From Nanosyncoccus sp963544575 (GTDB lineage Bacteria; Patescibacteriota; Saccharimonadia; Saccharimonadales; Saccharimonadaceae): DNA of 64,000 nt. Shown here piece by piece: positions 43,965-53,052 of this stretch. The notes under the pieces are model-generated. The model made no database searches, had not been told where the DNA came from, and saw only the letters and a list, made by a program, of their open reading frames with translations. Both the position numbers and the translations under genes were made by a program. Positions within the stretch are counted from its first letter, which is position 1, and each line of letters opens with the position of its first letter. The DNA lies in NCBI GenBank assembly GCA_963544575.1, contig CAUUFZ010000004.1, positions 51,484-115,483 of the forward strand. The letters run 5' to 3'.

Positions 43965-44426
43965 ATGGAAAGCTGTTATGTTTTTTTAGCATTCGTCTGT
44001 GGCTGGTTTATCGCACAGTTTTTCAAACTAATTGTGTTTGTGATTAAAACTCGCGGAAAAGCGAAATTTTCGGAAATACTATATTATATGATGAAATCTG
44101 GTGGGATGCCATCTGGCCATACAGCGAGTTTTTCGGCGGTGACTGGCACGATTGGTTTTTTGTCTGGATTTAATTCGACAGTATTTGCACTTGCGGTATG
44201 TATGACTTCGATTTTGATTTACGATGCGACCAATGTGCGTCATTCGGTGGGGGAACACGGAGAAATTATTAATCAGCTGATTGATGAGAAGAATTTGAAG
44301 TCAAGTGAGGCGGAAAAAACCGCGCATCTACGCGTGGTGGAGGGGCATACGGTGCCGGAAGTGGTGGCCGGATTAATTTTAGGTATATTAATTTCTATTG
44401 CAATCAATTTTCTAGTCATAAAATAA
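43965..44426 (+). CDS. PAP2-like (DUF212/YuiD-type) membrane protein
   Basis: 153 residues with about four membrane segments. The sequence MKSGGMPSGHTASFSAV has the PSGH of acid-phosphatase/PAP2 enzymes, and DATNVRHSVGEHGEIINQLI plus GHTVPEVVAGLILG complete the DUF212 pattern. Relatives are thought to act on lipid phosphates, but activity is not established. A TAAGAT box (43953-43958) ends 6 bases before the ATG, so a leaderless mRNA is likely. The preceding terminator isolates it from the upstream gene. Confidence 0.85.
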   Translation: MESCYVFLAFVCGWFIAQFFKLIVFVIKTRGKAKFSEILYYMMKSGGMPSGHTASFSAVTGTIGFLSGFNSTVFALAVCMTSILIYDATNVRHSVGEHGEIINQLIDEKNLKSSEAEKTAHLRVVEGHTVPEVVAGLILGILISIAINFLVIK

Positions 44427-44531
44427 AAGGGAATTGACGGGCAAAATCGAGCAAATAACGTAAGGAAAGTACGAAAAAAGCGGAAAATTGTCGGAAAATT
44501 AAAAAATCTTAAAAAATCTTGCAAAATTGTG

Positions 44532-44560
44532 TTGACATTTCTAATTTTCTCATCTATTAT
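44532..44560 (+). promoter_or_regulatory. 16S rRNA promoter
   Basis: TTGACA (44532-44537), 17-bp spacer, TATTAT (44555-44560). The leader of about 160 nt contains a CCTCATG/CATGAGG hairpin (about 44568-44604). A GAAATA/TATTTC hairpin followed by TATTTTT (about 44638-44660) could act as an attenuator. Confidence 0.8.
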
Positions 44561-44723
44561 AGAAACATCCTCATGAGCAAACGGGAAACCAAATGAACAT
44601 GAGGGACGAATTTTAACAATTCAGTTGTGCAATTATTGAAATAGATTTATTTCTATTTTTATCATCGTCAGTTAATTTATATATATTTGAGTTTTCAAAT
44701 TTAAAATTCAAGGTCTTAGGACC

Positions 44724-46252
<1,529 letters not shown>

Positions 46253-46410
46253 TAGAGAAGGATTTGATGAGCATTAAACTAAGGTTTAATGTATCTAGGT
46301 CGGTCGTAATTGTGTTTATAAGCTTAAGACACAATATAGCTTACGTAAGTAAGATACGATTTACAGCTTACTAAAACAGACGATGAATTGCACAGCTGAG
46401 TTGTTAAGAA
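46253..46410 (+). other. 16S 3' trailer with hairpins
   Basis: The trailer holds a perfect 8-bp hairpin CATTAAAC-TAAG-GTTTAATG (46272-46291), an ATTGTGT/ACACAAT hairpin near 46310 and a CTTACGTAAG palindrome. These are plausible processing signals. There is no tRNA or 23S start. Confidence 0.6.
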
Positions 46411-46434
46411 AAATCTCCGAAAGGAGATTTTTTT
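46411..46434 (+). terminator. terminator closing the 16S transcript
   Basis: AAATCTCC-GAAA-GGAGATTT followed by TTTT. Confidence 0.9.
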
Positions 46435-46459
46435 GTGGCTTTTATGTTATACTGCTGAC

Positions 46460-47092
46460 ATGAATATTGATCTTTTGCGGGAATTAGAGGGGATAGTCCT
46501 TTATTTTTATCAGAAGAAGAAAATGATGGGGGTTTCTTTTTTGACAGGAGTTTTAGGAGTATTAATTGATCTCAAACCAGCAGCATTATTGATTAATGAC
46601 AAAATTAACAATTGTAAATTGTTGGATAATAAGAGAATTCTTGAAATTTTGAATAAATTAGGGGTAGATTTAGTTCGAGAAAAGTTGAATAAATTTAGTA
46701 ATGAGGAAATTGAATATTTGTATTTGGCGAAAACCGCCCGAGAGTGCCTGGAATTACAGAAATGGCATAGAGAATTTTTTAATAGTGTATCGGAATCCGG
46801 TGAAGTTTTAGATAAGAAGGTGTGGGCTGAGGCAAATTATCAGATAGGAAAGATATTGGGATATCCGGAAACGGCTACTTTGGAATATATTAGAATGCAG
46901 ATTGAAGGTATTGAGAAAGATAATAATTATCGATCAAGGATGGAACGAAATTATTATTATATGCACAGTGCGAGATATGAAAATGAAGAATTTGAGGCGT
47001 ATGACCTTAGATTAAACTTGGCAGTCAATGAATATCTGCCTGTTACAGCAGAAATTATGCAGGCGAATACCAAAAAAAGATGGTTAGACTAA
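46460..47092 (+). CDS. protein of unknown function
   Basis: 210 residues, mainly helical, with charged Lys/Glu-rich stretches. Two mildly hydrophobic segments (about 20-45, MMGVSFLTGVLGVLIDLKP) lie near the N-terminus. The C-terminal third is rich in Tyr and Asn (RMERNYYYMHSARYENEEFE). No motif is recognised. The start at 46460 is preferred over 46433 because TATACT (46448-46453) ends 6 bases upstream; the longer frame would begin inside the terminator of the 16S gene. Confidence 0.65.
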   Translation: MNIDLLRELEGIVLYFYQKKKMMGVSFLTGVLGVLIDLKPAALLINDKINNCKLLDNKRILEILNKLGVDLVREKLNKFSNEEIEYLYLAKTARECLELQKWHREFFNSVSESGEVLDKKVWAEANYQIGKILGYPETATLEYIRMQIEGIEKDNNYRSRMERNYYYMHSARYENEEFEAYDLRLNLAVNEYLPVTAEIMQANTKKRWLD

Positions 47093-47138
47093 GATTCTCA
47101 TGGTAAAATATTAAGAGTTTAATGGAGAATAAATAAAA

Positions 47139-48110
47139 ATGGGATTAATTTTTAGTGCATTTTTATTGTTGGTGGGATTTGTCCTACTGATAAAAGGTGC
47201 AGATGTATTTGTCGATGGATCAAGTGACACGGCGAGAAAATTTAAGGTGCCGAAGATGTTGATTGGTCTGACGATTGTTTCTTTTGGTACGAGTGCGCCG
47301 GAACTAGCGGTGAGCATTCAATCGATTTTGGCGGGGAAGGGCGATATTTTGCTCGGCAACGTGATTGGTAGTAATATCCTGAATATTCTACTGATTTTAG
47401 GCGTATCGGCAATGGTGGGGGCGCTTCATGTGAAGACGGCGACTGTGCGAAAAGAAATCCCAGTTTTGGTCTTGATGACTTTGGGATTTGCGGCAGTCTT
47501 GTCGGATAAATTGTTCGGACTATCAGAAAATTTATTCACTAGGCAGGACGGAGTAATTTTACTATTGTTCTTCGGAATCTTCATTTACTATCTCTTCGGC
47601 ATGTTAAATCGCAAGTCGAATAAAGTGGAAGAAGAGGATGAAGGTGAGCCGGTGAACCTAGCTAAATCGATTGCGATGATTGTGTTCGGTTTACTCGCTG
47701 TAGTTCTCGGTAGTGATTTGGTGGTGAGAGGTGCTTCGGATATTGCAGCGAATTTTGGGGTCAGTCAGAGGTTGATTTCTTTGACGATTGTGGCGCTCGG
47801 TACCTCTCTGCCGGAGTTGGTGACTTCGGTGATTGCCACGAAAAAGGGGGAATATGATATTGCGATTGGTAACATCGTGGGCTCAAATATTTTTAATATC
47901 GGAATCGTGGCGGGTTTGCCGGTGGCGATTCTCGGCGGAGTGGCAGGAAGTGCCTTCTCGATTGTCGACGTGGTAGCGCTAGTGATTTCACCGATTGTGT
48001 TATTTATTTTTGCGAAGAATGATCAGAAAATTAGTTTCAAGGAAGGTTTGGCGTTTCTGGTCCTGTTCGTGATTTATTATGGCTATGTGATTGTAAGTAG
48101 TTTTGCGTAA
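47139..48110 (+). CDS. calcium/sodium antiporter (CaCA family)
   Basis: 323 residues with about ten membrane segments. The two inverted alpha repeats are clear: SFGTSAPELAVSIQS with GNVIGSNILNILLILG in the first half, and ALGTSLPELVTSVIA with GNIVGSNIFNIGIVAG in the second. Their acidic and Asn/Ser residues bind the cations. An acidic cytoplasmic loop (NKVEEEDEGEPVN) separates the halves. The length matches YrbG-type exchangers. It exchanges Ca2+ against Na+ or H+ at the membrane. Confidence 0.93.
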   Translation: MGLIFSAFLLLVGFVLLIKGADVFVDGSSDTARKFKVPKMLIGLTIVSFGTSAPELAVSIQSILAGKGDILLGNVIGSNILNILLILGVSAMVGALHVKTATVRKEIPVLVLMTLGFAAVLSDKLFGLSENLFTRQDGVILLLFFGIFIYYLFGMLNRKSNKVEEEDEGEPVNLAKSIAMIVFGLLAVVLGSDLVVRGASDIAANFGVSQRLISLTIVALGTSLPELVTSVIATKKGEYDIAIGNIVGSNIFNIGIVAGLPVAILGGVAGSAFSIVDVVALVISPIVLFIFAKNDQKISFKEGLAFLVLFVIYYGYVIVSSFA

Positions 48111-48191
48111 AATAAACTGATGAAATTGTGAAATTGTGGGGCATAAACAGCTTCAGATAAAATAAACGAATAGAATTTGGGGGAGTAAAGG

Positions 48192-48216
48192 GCACCTTGT
48201 AACAGAGGTGCTTTTT
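48192..48216 (+). terminator. terminator overlapping the next promoter
   Basis: GCACCT/AGGTGC with an 8-nt loop and T5. The last two T also start the TTGACA of the following promoter. Confidence 0.75.
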
Positions 48217-48243
48217 GACAACTTAAGCGTTTTGTGGTAGAAT
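48215..48243 (+). promoter_or_regulatory. promoter of the 48316 gene
   Basis: TTGACA (48215-48220), 17-bp spacer, TAGAAT (48238-48243). The leader of about 65 nt includes a 19-codon ORF (MSERSGYLKGG...) that reads across the Shine-Dalgarno and start of the main gene in another frame. Confidence 0.7.
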
Positions 48244-48315
48244 GGAGGTGTCTTTTTGTGGACTGCGAACAAAGAGAGATGAGTGAACGCAGTGGTTATT
48301 TAAAAGGAGGGTTTT

Positions 48316-48966
48316 ATGAGCGTCATGTCGAAAATTAAATTAGTAGACGAGAGGAATGGTAAAGATTTCTGCCTTGAATTAGATTATAAGGAGAGATGTT
48401 ATATTTTTACCACCGCAAGAGCAGTTCGAAAAGAGGATTTTTTTGAGGCTTTTTGTAGTGATACGAAGAAAATTCCTATTTTGCTGCAACGTAGTTCAAT
48501 GAATCAGGATTTTCAGATTTATTTAGAACAGATAGACTCCATTCAAGGAGTAAGGGGTTCGATGGATTTGGAATTAACTGGTAAAGTGAAACTAGCGAAC
48601 GGAGATTTTTGCTTATTTATGGCCTACTATGACTATGATATGCATAGTGGCGAAATTAGTTTAGTGGAATCGAAGAAAACTACTAGGGTAGAAAAACGCA
48701 AAATCGAAGAAGTAAATGATGATTCGGCGATAATTTTAACGGATTCAATTCCAACAGATAAACTATTCAGTTTTTTTATGCGGGAAAGACCGGAATTACG
48801 GAAGACGGAGCAAATTTTATTGCATACAAGAGATAAAAAATGTTTGTTGTTGAAAAATGTATTAATGCTTCGGAAGATTTTAACGTTGGATAGTAAGGTA
48901 AAGTTGCAAATGGAAGCGGAATCGCAAATTAATTTTAGAGATAAAATTTTGAAATTCGTGGTCTAA
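48316..48966 (+). CDS. protein of unknown function
   Basis: 216 residues, soluble, with no recognised motif. The N-terminal part (about 1-110) is beta-rich (KIKLVDERNGKDFCLELDYK, VKLANGDFCLFMAYYDYDM). The C-terminal part is more helical and basic. Cys residues are scattered. The start has a strong AAAGGAGG and a long leader from a consensus promoter, so it should be well expressed. A small leader ORF overlaps its start codon and could couple or gate translation. Confidence 0.65.
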   Translation: MSVMSKIKLVDERNGKDFCLELDYKERCYIFTTARAVRKEDFFEAFCSDTKKIPILLQRSSMNQDFQIYLEQIDSIQGVRGSMDLELTGKVKLANGDFCLFMAYYDYDMHSGEISLVESKKTTRVEKRKIEEVNDDSAIILTDSIPTDKLFSFFMRERPELRKTEQILLHTRDKKCLLLKNVLMLRKILTLDSKVKLQMEAESQINFRDKILKFVV

Positions 48967-49111
48967 TTTTACTCATTCTAGAATTTAATTTTTAATTTCA
49001 ATTTCTAATTTAGGGCTATTTTTAAGCTATTTGAAAGATTTTAAGACGAATAAATCAAATTTTCCAAGGAATTAACGAGACATAATTTGATCAACATAAA
49101 ACAATTCCGGA

Positions 49112-49134
49112 GGCTGGATTAACCAGCCTTTTTT
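49112..49134 (+). terminator. rho-independent terminator
   Basis: GGCTGG-ATTAA-CCAGCC followed by T6. Confidence 0.85.
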
Positions 49135-49183
49135 CTTGAATTTTTGTAAAATTGAAGCCTAAAAATAGGCTATAATAGAGGTA

Positions 49184-49840
49184 ATGGATAATTTGGAAAA
49201 CGAAAATTTGAGCAAAAACTTGAGCAACGAATCTTTAGTCGATGAGATTTTGGACGCGAAGATGGATACTCGGAATTTACTCGTAGGCGATGTGATTTTG
49301 GATGCGAAAATGGATACTCGTAATTTGGTGGATGAATATAAGGGGTTGCCGAATGAAGAGGTAAAAGATAGATTGGCAGAGAAGCGAAATAGTTTGGAAA
49401 TTGCGATTGAAAATGTGGATCACGATTTTAATGCGGGAACGATTGTGCGCTCAGCAAATAACTTTAACGTGAGTAAGGTGCATATTGTGGGGCGACGAAA
49501 ATATAACCGCCGGGGTGCGATGTGTACAGATAAATATTTGGAAATTGTATATTGGCCTTCAATGGAAGAATTTATGGCGGATCAAAGGGCGCGTAAAAGG
49601 GAAGTGGTGGCAATTGAAAACAACGTGGAACGTGCCAAACCTTTGGGTCTTAAACGCTTTGAGAGCCATTCTACGCTAGTTTTCGGTAGTGAGGGTAATG
49701 GAATTAGTCTAGAATTAGTAAATGCGGCAGATGACGTGCGATATATTGAATCTTTTGGCTCGACGCGTTCGGTGAATGTAGGGGTGGCGGCAGGGATTGC
49801 GATGTACGAATGGGTACGGCAAAACGTGATAAATGCTTAA
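49184..49840 (+). CDS. TrmH/SpoU-family RNA methyltransferase
   Basis: 218 residues. The SPOUT core starts around residue 78 with AIENVDHDFNAGTIVRSANN (motif 1), followed by FGSEGNGISLELVNAAD (motif 2) and STRSVNVGVAAGIAMYEW (motif 3), which bind S-adenosylmethionine in the knot. It 2'-O-methylates a ribose in tRNA or rRNA; the target cannot be told. The N-terminal 70 residues are unusual and contain an imperfect 16-residue duplication (ILDAKMDTRNL twice) encoded by a 48-bp tandem repeat. TATAAT ends 7 bases before the ATG. Confidence 0.9.
   Translation: MDNLENENLSKNLSNESLVDEILDAKMDTRNLLVGDVILDAKMDTRNLVDEYKGLPNEEVKDRLAEKRNSLEIAIENVDHDFNAGTIVRSANNFNVSKVHIVGRRKYNRRGAMCTDKYLEIVYWPSMEEFMADQRARKREVVAIENNVERAKPLGLKRFESHSTLVFGSEGNGISLELVNAADDVRYIESFGSTRSVNVGVAAGIAMYEWVRQNVINA
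49241..49336 (+). repeat. 48-bp imperfect tandem duplication in frame
   Basis: Units beginning at 49241 and 49289 encode DEILDAKMDTRNLLVG and DVILDAKMDTRNLVDE. Confidence 0.75.
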
Positions 49841-49846
49841 AATGAA

Positions 49847-49869
49847 AACGCCGAGTGGGGCGTTTTTTG
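49847..49869 (+). terminator. terminator of the methyltransferase gene
   Basis: AACGCC/GGCGTT with a 6-nt loop and a T tract. Confidence 0.8.
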
Positions 49870-49902
49870 GCAGTAAGTGTGAGATTTTTGCTTTTAGGTA
49901 TT

Positions 49903-50136
49903 TTAGCGCTTAAAAATTGCTTGAACTAAGATGGTAAGGAGGAAAATGTGGAGATTCGACATTACGACAAGTCCAAGCAGGATGGCGATAAGGCCCCAAA
50001 ATTTGACGCGTTCATAAGAAGAAACGCCACTTAAGAAACTGGTGGAGATTTCTTGGTACTTAGCAACCATAATACCGCCGACAATGACAATAATAAGCCC
50101 GATAAAAACCCAAGTAAAACTAAAATTCCAATTCAT
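49903..50136 (-). CDS. small membrane protein, unknown
   Basis: 77 residues from the ATG at 50136. Two membrane segments (about 8-26 and 48-72) are joined by a polar loop, KYQEISTSFLSGVSSYERVK. The TATAAT of the minus strand (50145-50150) ends 8 bases upstream of this ATG, so a TTG at 50142 would not be in the transcript. The family is unknown. Confidence 0.65.
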   Translation of the reverse strand: MNWNFSFTWVFIGLIIVIVGGIMVAKYQEISTSFLSGVSSYERVKFWGLIAILLGLVVMSNLHIFLLTILVQAIFKR

Positions 50137-50211
50137 ATGCAATAATTATAACAGAATTAACGGGGATTTTTATTGCATTTTTGAGTTTTATGGGGTAAAA
50201 TAAGTGGTATT

Positions 50212-50288
50212 GGGGATATAGCTCAGCTGGTTAGAGCGCGTCACTGATAATGACGAGGTCTGTGGTTCAAGTCCACATATCCCCACCA
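50212..50288 (+). tRNA. tRNA-Ile (anticodon GAT)
   Basis: Acceptor GGGGATA/TATCCCC, anticodon loop CTGATAA in a CGTCA/TGACG stem, T loop TTCAAGT, encoded ACCA. A TAAAAT box lies about 10 bases upstream. Confidence 0.95.
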
Positions 50289-50305
50289 GATTGGAAATAA
50301 TCAAT

Positions 50306-50326
50306 TCGGCGCAAGGCCGATTTTTT
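50306..50326 (+). terminator. terminator of tRNA-Ile
   Basis: TCGGC-GCAAG-GCCGA followed by T6. Confidence 0.8.
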
Positions 50327-50434
50327 GTGTTTGAAATAAATAGAGACCAGGTATAAGTGGTTAGAAGGAATGATTAGAAGGGGAGGATAGATGAATCTTT
50401 GCTGTAAAAACTAGGGTAAAGAGAATTAAGACAT

Positions 50435-50459
50435 AAAAAAGACCCGCGAGGGTATTTTT
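50435..50459. terminator. bidirectional terminator
   Basis: ACCC-GCGA-GGGT flanked by A6 and T5. On the minus strand it ends the tRNA-Ala transcript. Confidence 0.65.
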
Positions 50460-50465
50460 GGTGGA

Positions 50466-50491
50466 GTGTTCAGCGGGGGGACGCTAAACAC
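50466..50491 (-). other. C-loop hairpin in the tRNA-Ala trailer
   Basis: On the minus strand GTGTTTAGCG pairs with CGCTGAACAC (10 bp, one G-U) around the loop TCCCCC. It lies 9 bases after the tRNA-Ala CCA end and before the terminator, so it would be part of the same primary transcript. Confidence 0.6.
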
Positions 50492-50499
50492 CCCATGTA

Positions 50500-50576
50500 T
50501 GGTGGAGCAACAGGGATTCAAACCCTGGACCTCTGCCTTGCAAAGGCAGCGCTCTAATCAGCTGAGCTATTGCCCC
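50500..50576 (-). tRNA. tRNA-Ala (anticodon TGC)
   Basis: Acceptor GGGGCAA/TTGCTCC with the G3-T70 identity pair, anticodon loop TTTGCAA, T loop TTTGAAT, encoded ACCA. Confidence 0.95.
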
Positions 50577-50683
50577 ATACGCAAGAATTTTAACAAAAAG
50601 CAGATAAAATGTCAATAAAATCGGGGGGATTCGAAGAGGTAGGAAAGCGAGATGTAGACAATTAAGAGTATTTTACAGAGAGA

Positions 50684-50777
50684 ATATATCATGAGATAAA
50701 TATCGTGACTTGGAAGTATATCATGGGATGAATATGAACGGTGTGAGCGGAATATATATTATGACATATTTTTTAAC
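50684..50777. repeat. tandem ATATATCATG-GAT-AATAT motifs
   Basis: Two related blocks of about 26 bp at 50684 and 50713 (TATATCATG-GAT-AATAT) and a weaker third near 50751 precede the strong promoter of the KGG gene by about 10-100 bases. They may be operator sites. Confidence 0.45.
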
Positions 50778-50786
50778 TTTAGCGTA

Positions 50787-50815
50787 TTGACAAAATGCTT
50801 CTGTTATTATATAAT
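50787..50815 (+). promoter_or_regulatory. strong promoter of the KGG gene
   Basis: TTGACA (50787-50792), 17-bp spacer, TATAAT (50810-50815): full consensus. The leader is about 70 nt. Confidence 0.85.
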
Positions 50816-50891
50816 GCTAATCATTAACCTTTGAGCGGGAGGCTTAAGGTAAATAAGAGAATTAAAAAATGGTGGGCAGAAGGATTTTTAA

Positions 50892-51104
50892 ATGGCTGGA
50901 ACTAAAGCTGGTGGTTTGAAAGCTGCTGCAACAAATCGCGAAAAATATGGTAAGGAGTTTTATGCTCGCATTGGTCAAAAAGGTGGACGCTTAGGTCGTA
51001 CCGGTGGCTTTGCAGCTAACCCTGCTCTTGCGAAAATTGCTGGTGCTAAAGGTGGTCGTTTGTCAAAACGCGGTCCTGCAAAAGCAAAAACTGTAACTGA
51101 ATAA
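50892..51104 (+). CDS. small basic KGG-repeat protein (general-stress/YciG-like)
   Basis: 70 residues, Gly-, Ala- and Lys-rich. Two KGG motifs appear in the order expected for the KGG family: ARIGQKGGRLGRTGG (about 26-40) and KIAGAKGGRLSKRG (about 47-60). Related proteins in enterobacteria, lactobacilli and fungi (con-10) are stress-induced, with unknown biochemistry. The basic, flexible chain could bind nucleic acid. A perfect consensus promoter with tandem upstream motifs and its own terminator suggest a highly expressed, regulated single gene. Confidence 0.82.
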   Translation: MAGTKAGGLKAAATNREKYGKEFYARIGQKGGRLGRTGGFAANPALAKIAGAKGGRLSKRGPAKAKTVTE

Positions 51105-51131
51105 TTTATTTATTCACCTAGAATTAAGAAA

Positions 51132-51162
51132 AATAAATCTGCTTCGGCGGATTTATTTTTTC
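51132..51162 (+). terminator. terminator of the KGG gene
   Basis: AATAAATCTGC-TTCG-GCGGATTTATT with a stable TTCG loop and a T run. Confidence 0.9.
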
Positions 51163-51194
51163 GGGTAGAGATACTTTGGTTAGCGGGGAATTGT

Positions 51195-51659
51195 TCAAAT
51201 TAAGTGATCACAATGCGGACAGTGCCAGTGGCCGTGGTCATCTTGAAAACGTGTGAGAGTACATTTTTTACAGAGAGACTGAGTGTGGAGCCAATCGCGA
51301 TAGGTATCAAGATGAGCTTCGGCGTATTCGGGGTCATAATTTAAGTATTCAATATCTTGAAAATGTTGGTGTTTTTTTATGAGAGAGGCAGCGGTTTGCC
51401 AGGCTTCTGATTCGAGTTTAAGGCGATCGATGGCGGTGTCATAATTTTGGTGTTCATTAAGAGCATGGCCGAGCTCGTGGAGGGTTTGAAGGGCAAAGTC
51501 GGGAAAAGGCGTGTCGTCAAGGAGAGTGGATTGATCGAGATTGATCATTTTAGGGTAACGAAAAGAGAAGCGGGATTTGAGGTGAAAATGATAATCGGGA
51601 TACTGGGAGCGCAAAAAATCGAGAAATTGCTGCTTTTTATGATTAACCTCGCTTTTCAT
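51195..51659 (-). CDS. putative zinc peptidase (HExxH) with C-terminal zinc ribbon
   Basis: 154 residues. The HELGH motif at about 61-65 (ALQTLHELGHALNEHQNYD), with a likely third ligand in LESEAW about 20 residues on, resembles ImmA/IrrE-type metallopeptidases. A Cys4 ribbon closes the protein: SLCKKC and HCPHC (about 129-151). ImmA-type proteins cut repressors, often in mobile elements, but none is adjacent here. TACAAT (51666-51671 on the minus strand) ends 6 bases before the ATG, so the transcript is probably leaderless. Confidence 0.72.
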   Translation of the reverse strand: MKSEVNHKKQQFLDFLRSQYPDYHFHLKSRFSFRYPKMINLDQSTLLDDTPFPDFALQTLHELGHALNEHQNYDTAIDRLKLESEAWQTAASLIKKHQHFQDIEYLNYDPEYAEAHLDTYRDWLHTQSLCKKCTLTRFQDDHGHWHCPHCDHLI

Positions 51660-51829
51660 AAGGTTATTGTAGTTTGAGTGAAGAAAAAAAGAAAGCAGAA
51701 GCGGAGAGGGGTAACACTTTACAAACAGAGGTGATTTTGATATATTAGGGAATAGATTCGGGTTCGTTCAAGTGATTTTTTGTGGAAGAAAATCAGCTGA
51801 ACGGGCCTGAAGGAAGGAAAAATATAAGA

Positions 51830-52897
51830 ATGGCTGATGCCAAAAAAGTAACAATGGATGAATTGCTAGCTAACGCTGGTGACTCTATCAAAAAAGCAGC
51901 AACTGGAGATGTAGTTTCCGGAACTGTTTTGTCAGTAAAAAAGCACGAAATCTTGATTGATCTCGGTGCACAAGGTGTAGGTTTGGTGCCTCGCCGCGAA
52001 GCTTCTTTTGCACGTAACCTCGAAGAGGGCGCAGAAGTGACCGCTTCTGTGATTGATTCAGAGATGGAAGACGGCATGGTGCTTCTTTCACTCCGCAAGG
52101 CTGTGAAGGATAAGGGTTGGGATGAAATCCAAGCTAAGCTCGATGCTTCTGAAATCGTGGAAGTTACCCCATTTGATGCAAATCGTGGTGGTCTTCTCGT
52201 GGAATACGAAGGAATTCGTGGTTTCTTGCCAGTTTCACAACTTTCTGCTGAACACTACCCACGCGTAGGTTCTGCTGATAAGGACGAAATCTTGCAACGC
52301 CTCAATTCTCTCGTAGGTAAGGGAATCAAAGTTCGCATTCTTGACGCAAGTAAGAAAGATAACAAGCTTATCTTCTCTGAAAAAGAAGCTGTCAAAGACG
52401 GTCTCGCTGCTCGTTTTGCTGAACTTCACGTTGGTGACACTGTTGAAGGTGTAGTAACCGGTGTGGTAGACTTCGGTGTATTCGTAAACGTAGAAGGTAT
52501 CGAAGGTTTGGTACACATCTCAGAGATTTCTTGGGAACGCGTAAACAATCCATCTGACTACGTTAAGGTTGGCGATACGATCAAGGCAAAAATTATTGCT
52601 ATTGATAAGGAACGCCTCAGTCTTTCTATCAAGCAACTCGTAGCTGATCCATGGCTATCAGAGGTAGAAAACTTGAAGAAGGGTTCCAAGGTGGAAGGTA
52701 CGGTTACTCGTATTACTCCATTTGGTGCTTTCGTTCAGATTTCTCCAGCTGTTGAAGCTTTGGTTCACGTTTCTGAACTTGGTGAAGGCAACGACGTCGA
52801 TCCAGAAAAGATCTTTACTTTGAACGAACGCAAGAACTTCAAGGTTCTAGATATCGATCGTGAAGGTCGCAAGATCTCACTCTCTGTTGCAAAATAA
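51830..52897 (+). CDS. rpsA: 30S ribosomal protein S1
   Basis: 355 residues from the ATG at 51830 (MADAKKVTMDELLANAGDS). Four S1 RNA-binding repeats are visible. The first is near residue 22 (GDVVSGTVLSVKKHEILIDL), then VEVTPFDANRGGLLVEYEGI, GDTVEGVVTGVVDFGVFVNV and GSKVEGTVTRITPFGAFVQI. Short four-repeat S1 proteins are normal outside proteobacteria. S1 helps mRNAs bind the 30S subunit. A GTG at 51782 would add 16 residues, but AAGGAAGG before 51830 favours the later start. Codon choice (CTC, GGT, CGC) differs from neighbours, as for a highly expressed gene. Confidence 0.93.
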   Translation: MADAKKVTMDELLANAGDSIKKAATGDVVSGTVLSVKKHEILIDLGAQGVGLVPRREASFARNLEEGAEVTASVIDSEMEDGMVLLSLRKAVKDKGWDEIQAKLDASEIVEVTPFDANRGGLLVEYEGIRGFLPVSQLSAEHYPRVGSADKDEILQRLNSLVGKGIKVRILDASKKDNKLIFSEKEAVKDGLAARFAELHVGDTVEGVVTGVVDFGVFVNVEGIEGLVHISEISWERVNNPSDYVKVGDTIKAKIIAIDKERLSLSIKQLVADPWLSEVENLKKGSKVEGTVTRITPFGAFVQISPAVEALVHVSELGEGNDVDPEKIFTLNERKNFKVLDIDREGRKISLSVAK

Positions 52898-52908
52898 GAC
52901 AGAAGCTA

Positions 52909-52939
52909 AAAATAAGCCCCGTGAGGGGCTTATTTTTTT
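52909..52939 (+). terminator. terminator of rpsA
   Basis: AATAAGCCCC-GTGA-GGGGCTTATT followed by T5. Confidence 0.9.
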
Positions 52940-53017
52940 GTGTGTTGATTCTGGGGATAGTAATGGATTGATTGGTGTGGGTGATAAAACAAACTTGGGA
53001 TTTTGATGTACGGAATT

Positions 53018-53050
53018 AAAATAAGCTCGGGGTTCGAGCTTATTTTTTTT
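53018..53050. terminator. bidirectional terminator
   Basis: AAATAAGCTCG/CGAGCTTATTT with a 5-nt loop and T8. On the minus strand it closes the 53053 gene. Confidence 0.8.
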
Positions 53051-53052
53051 GA

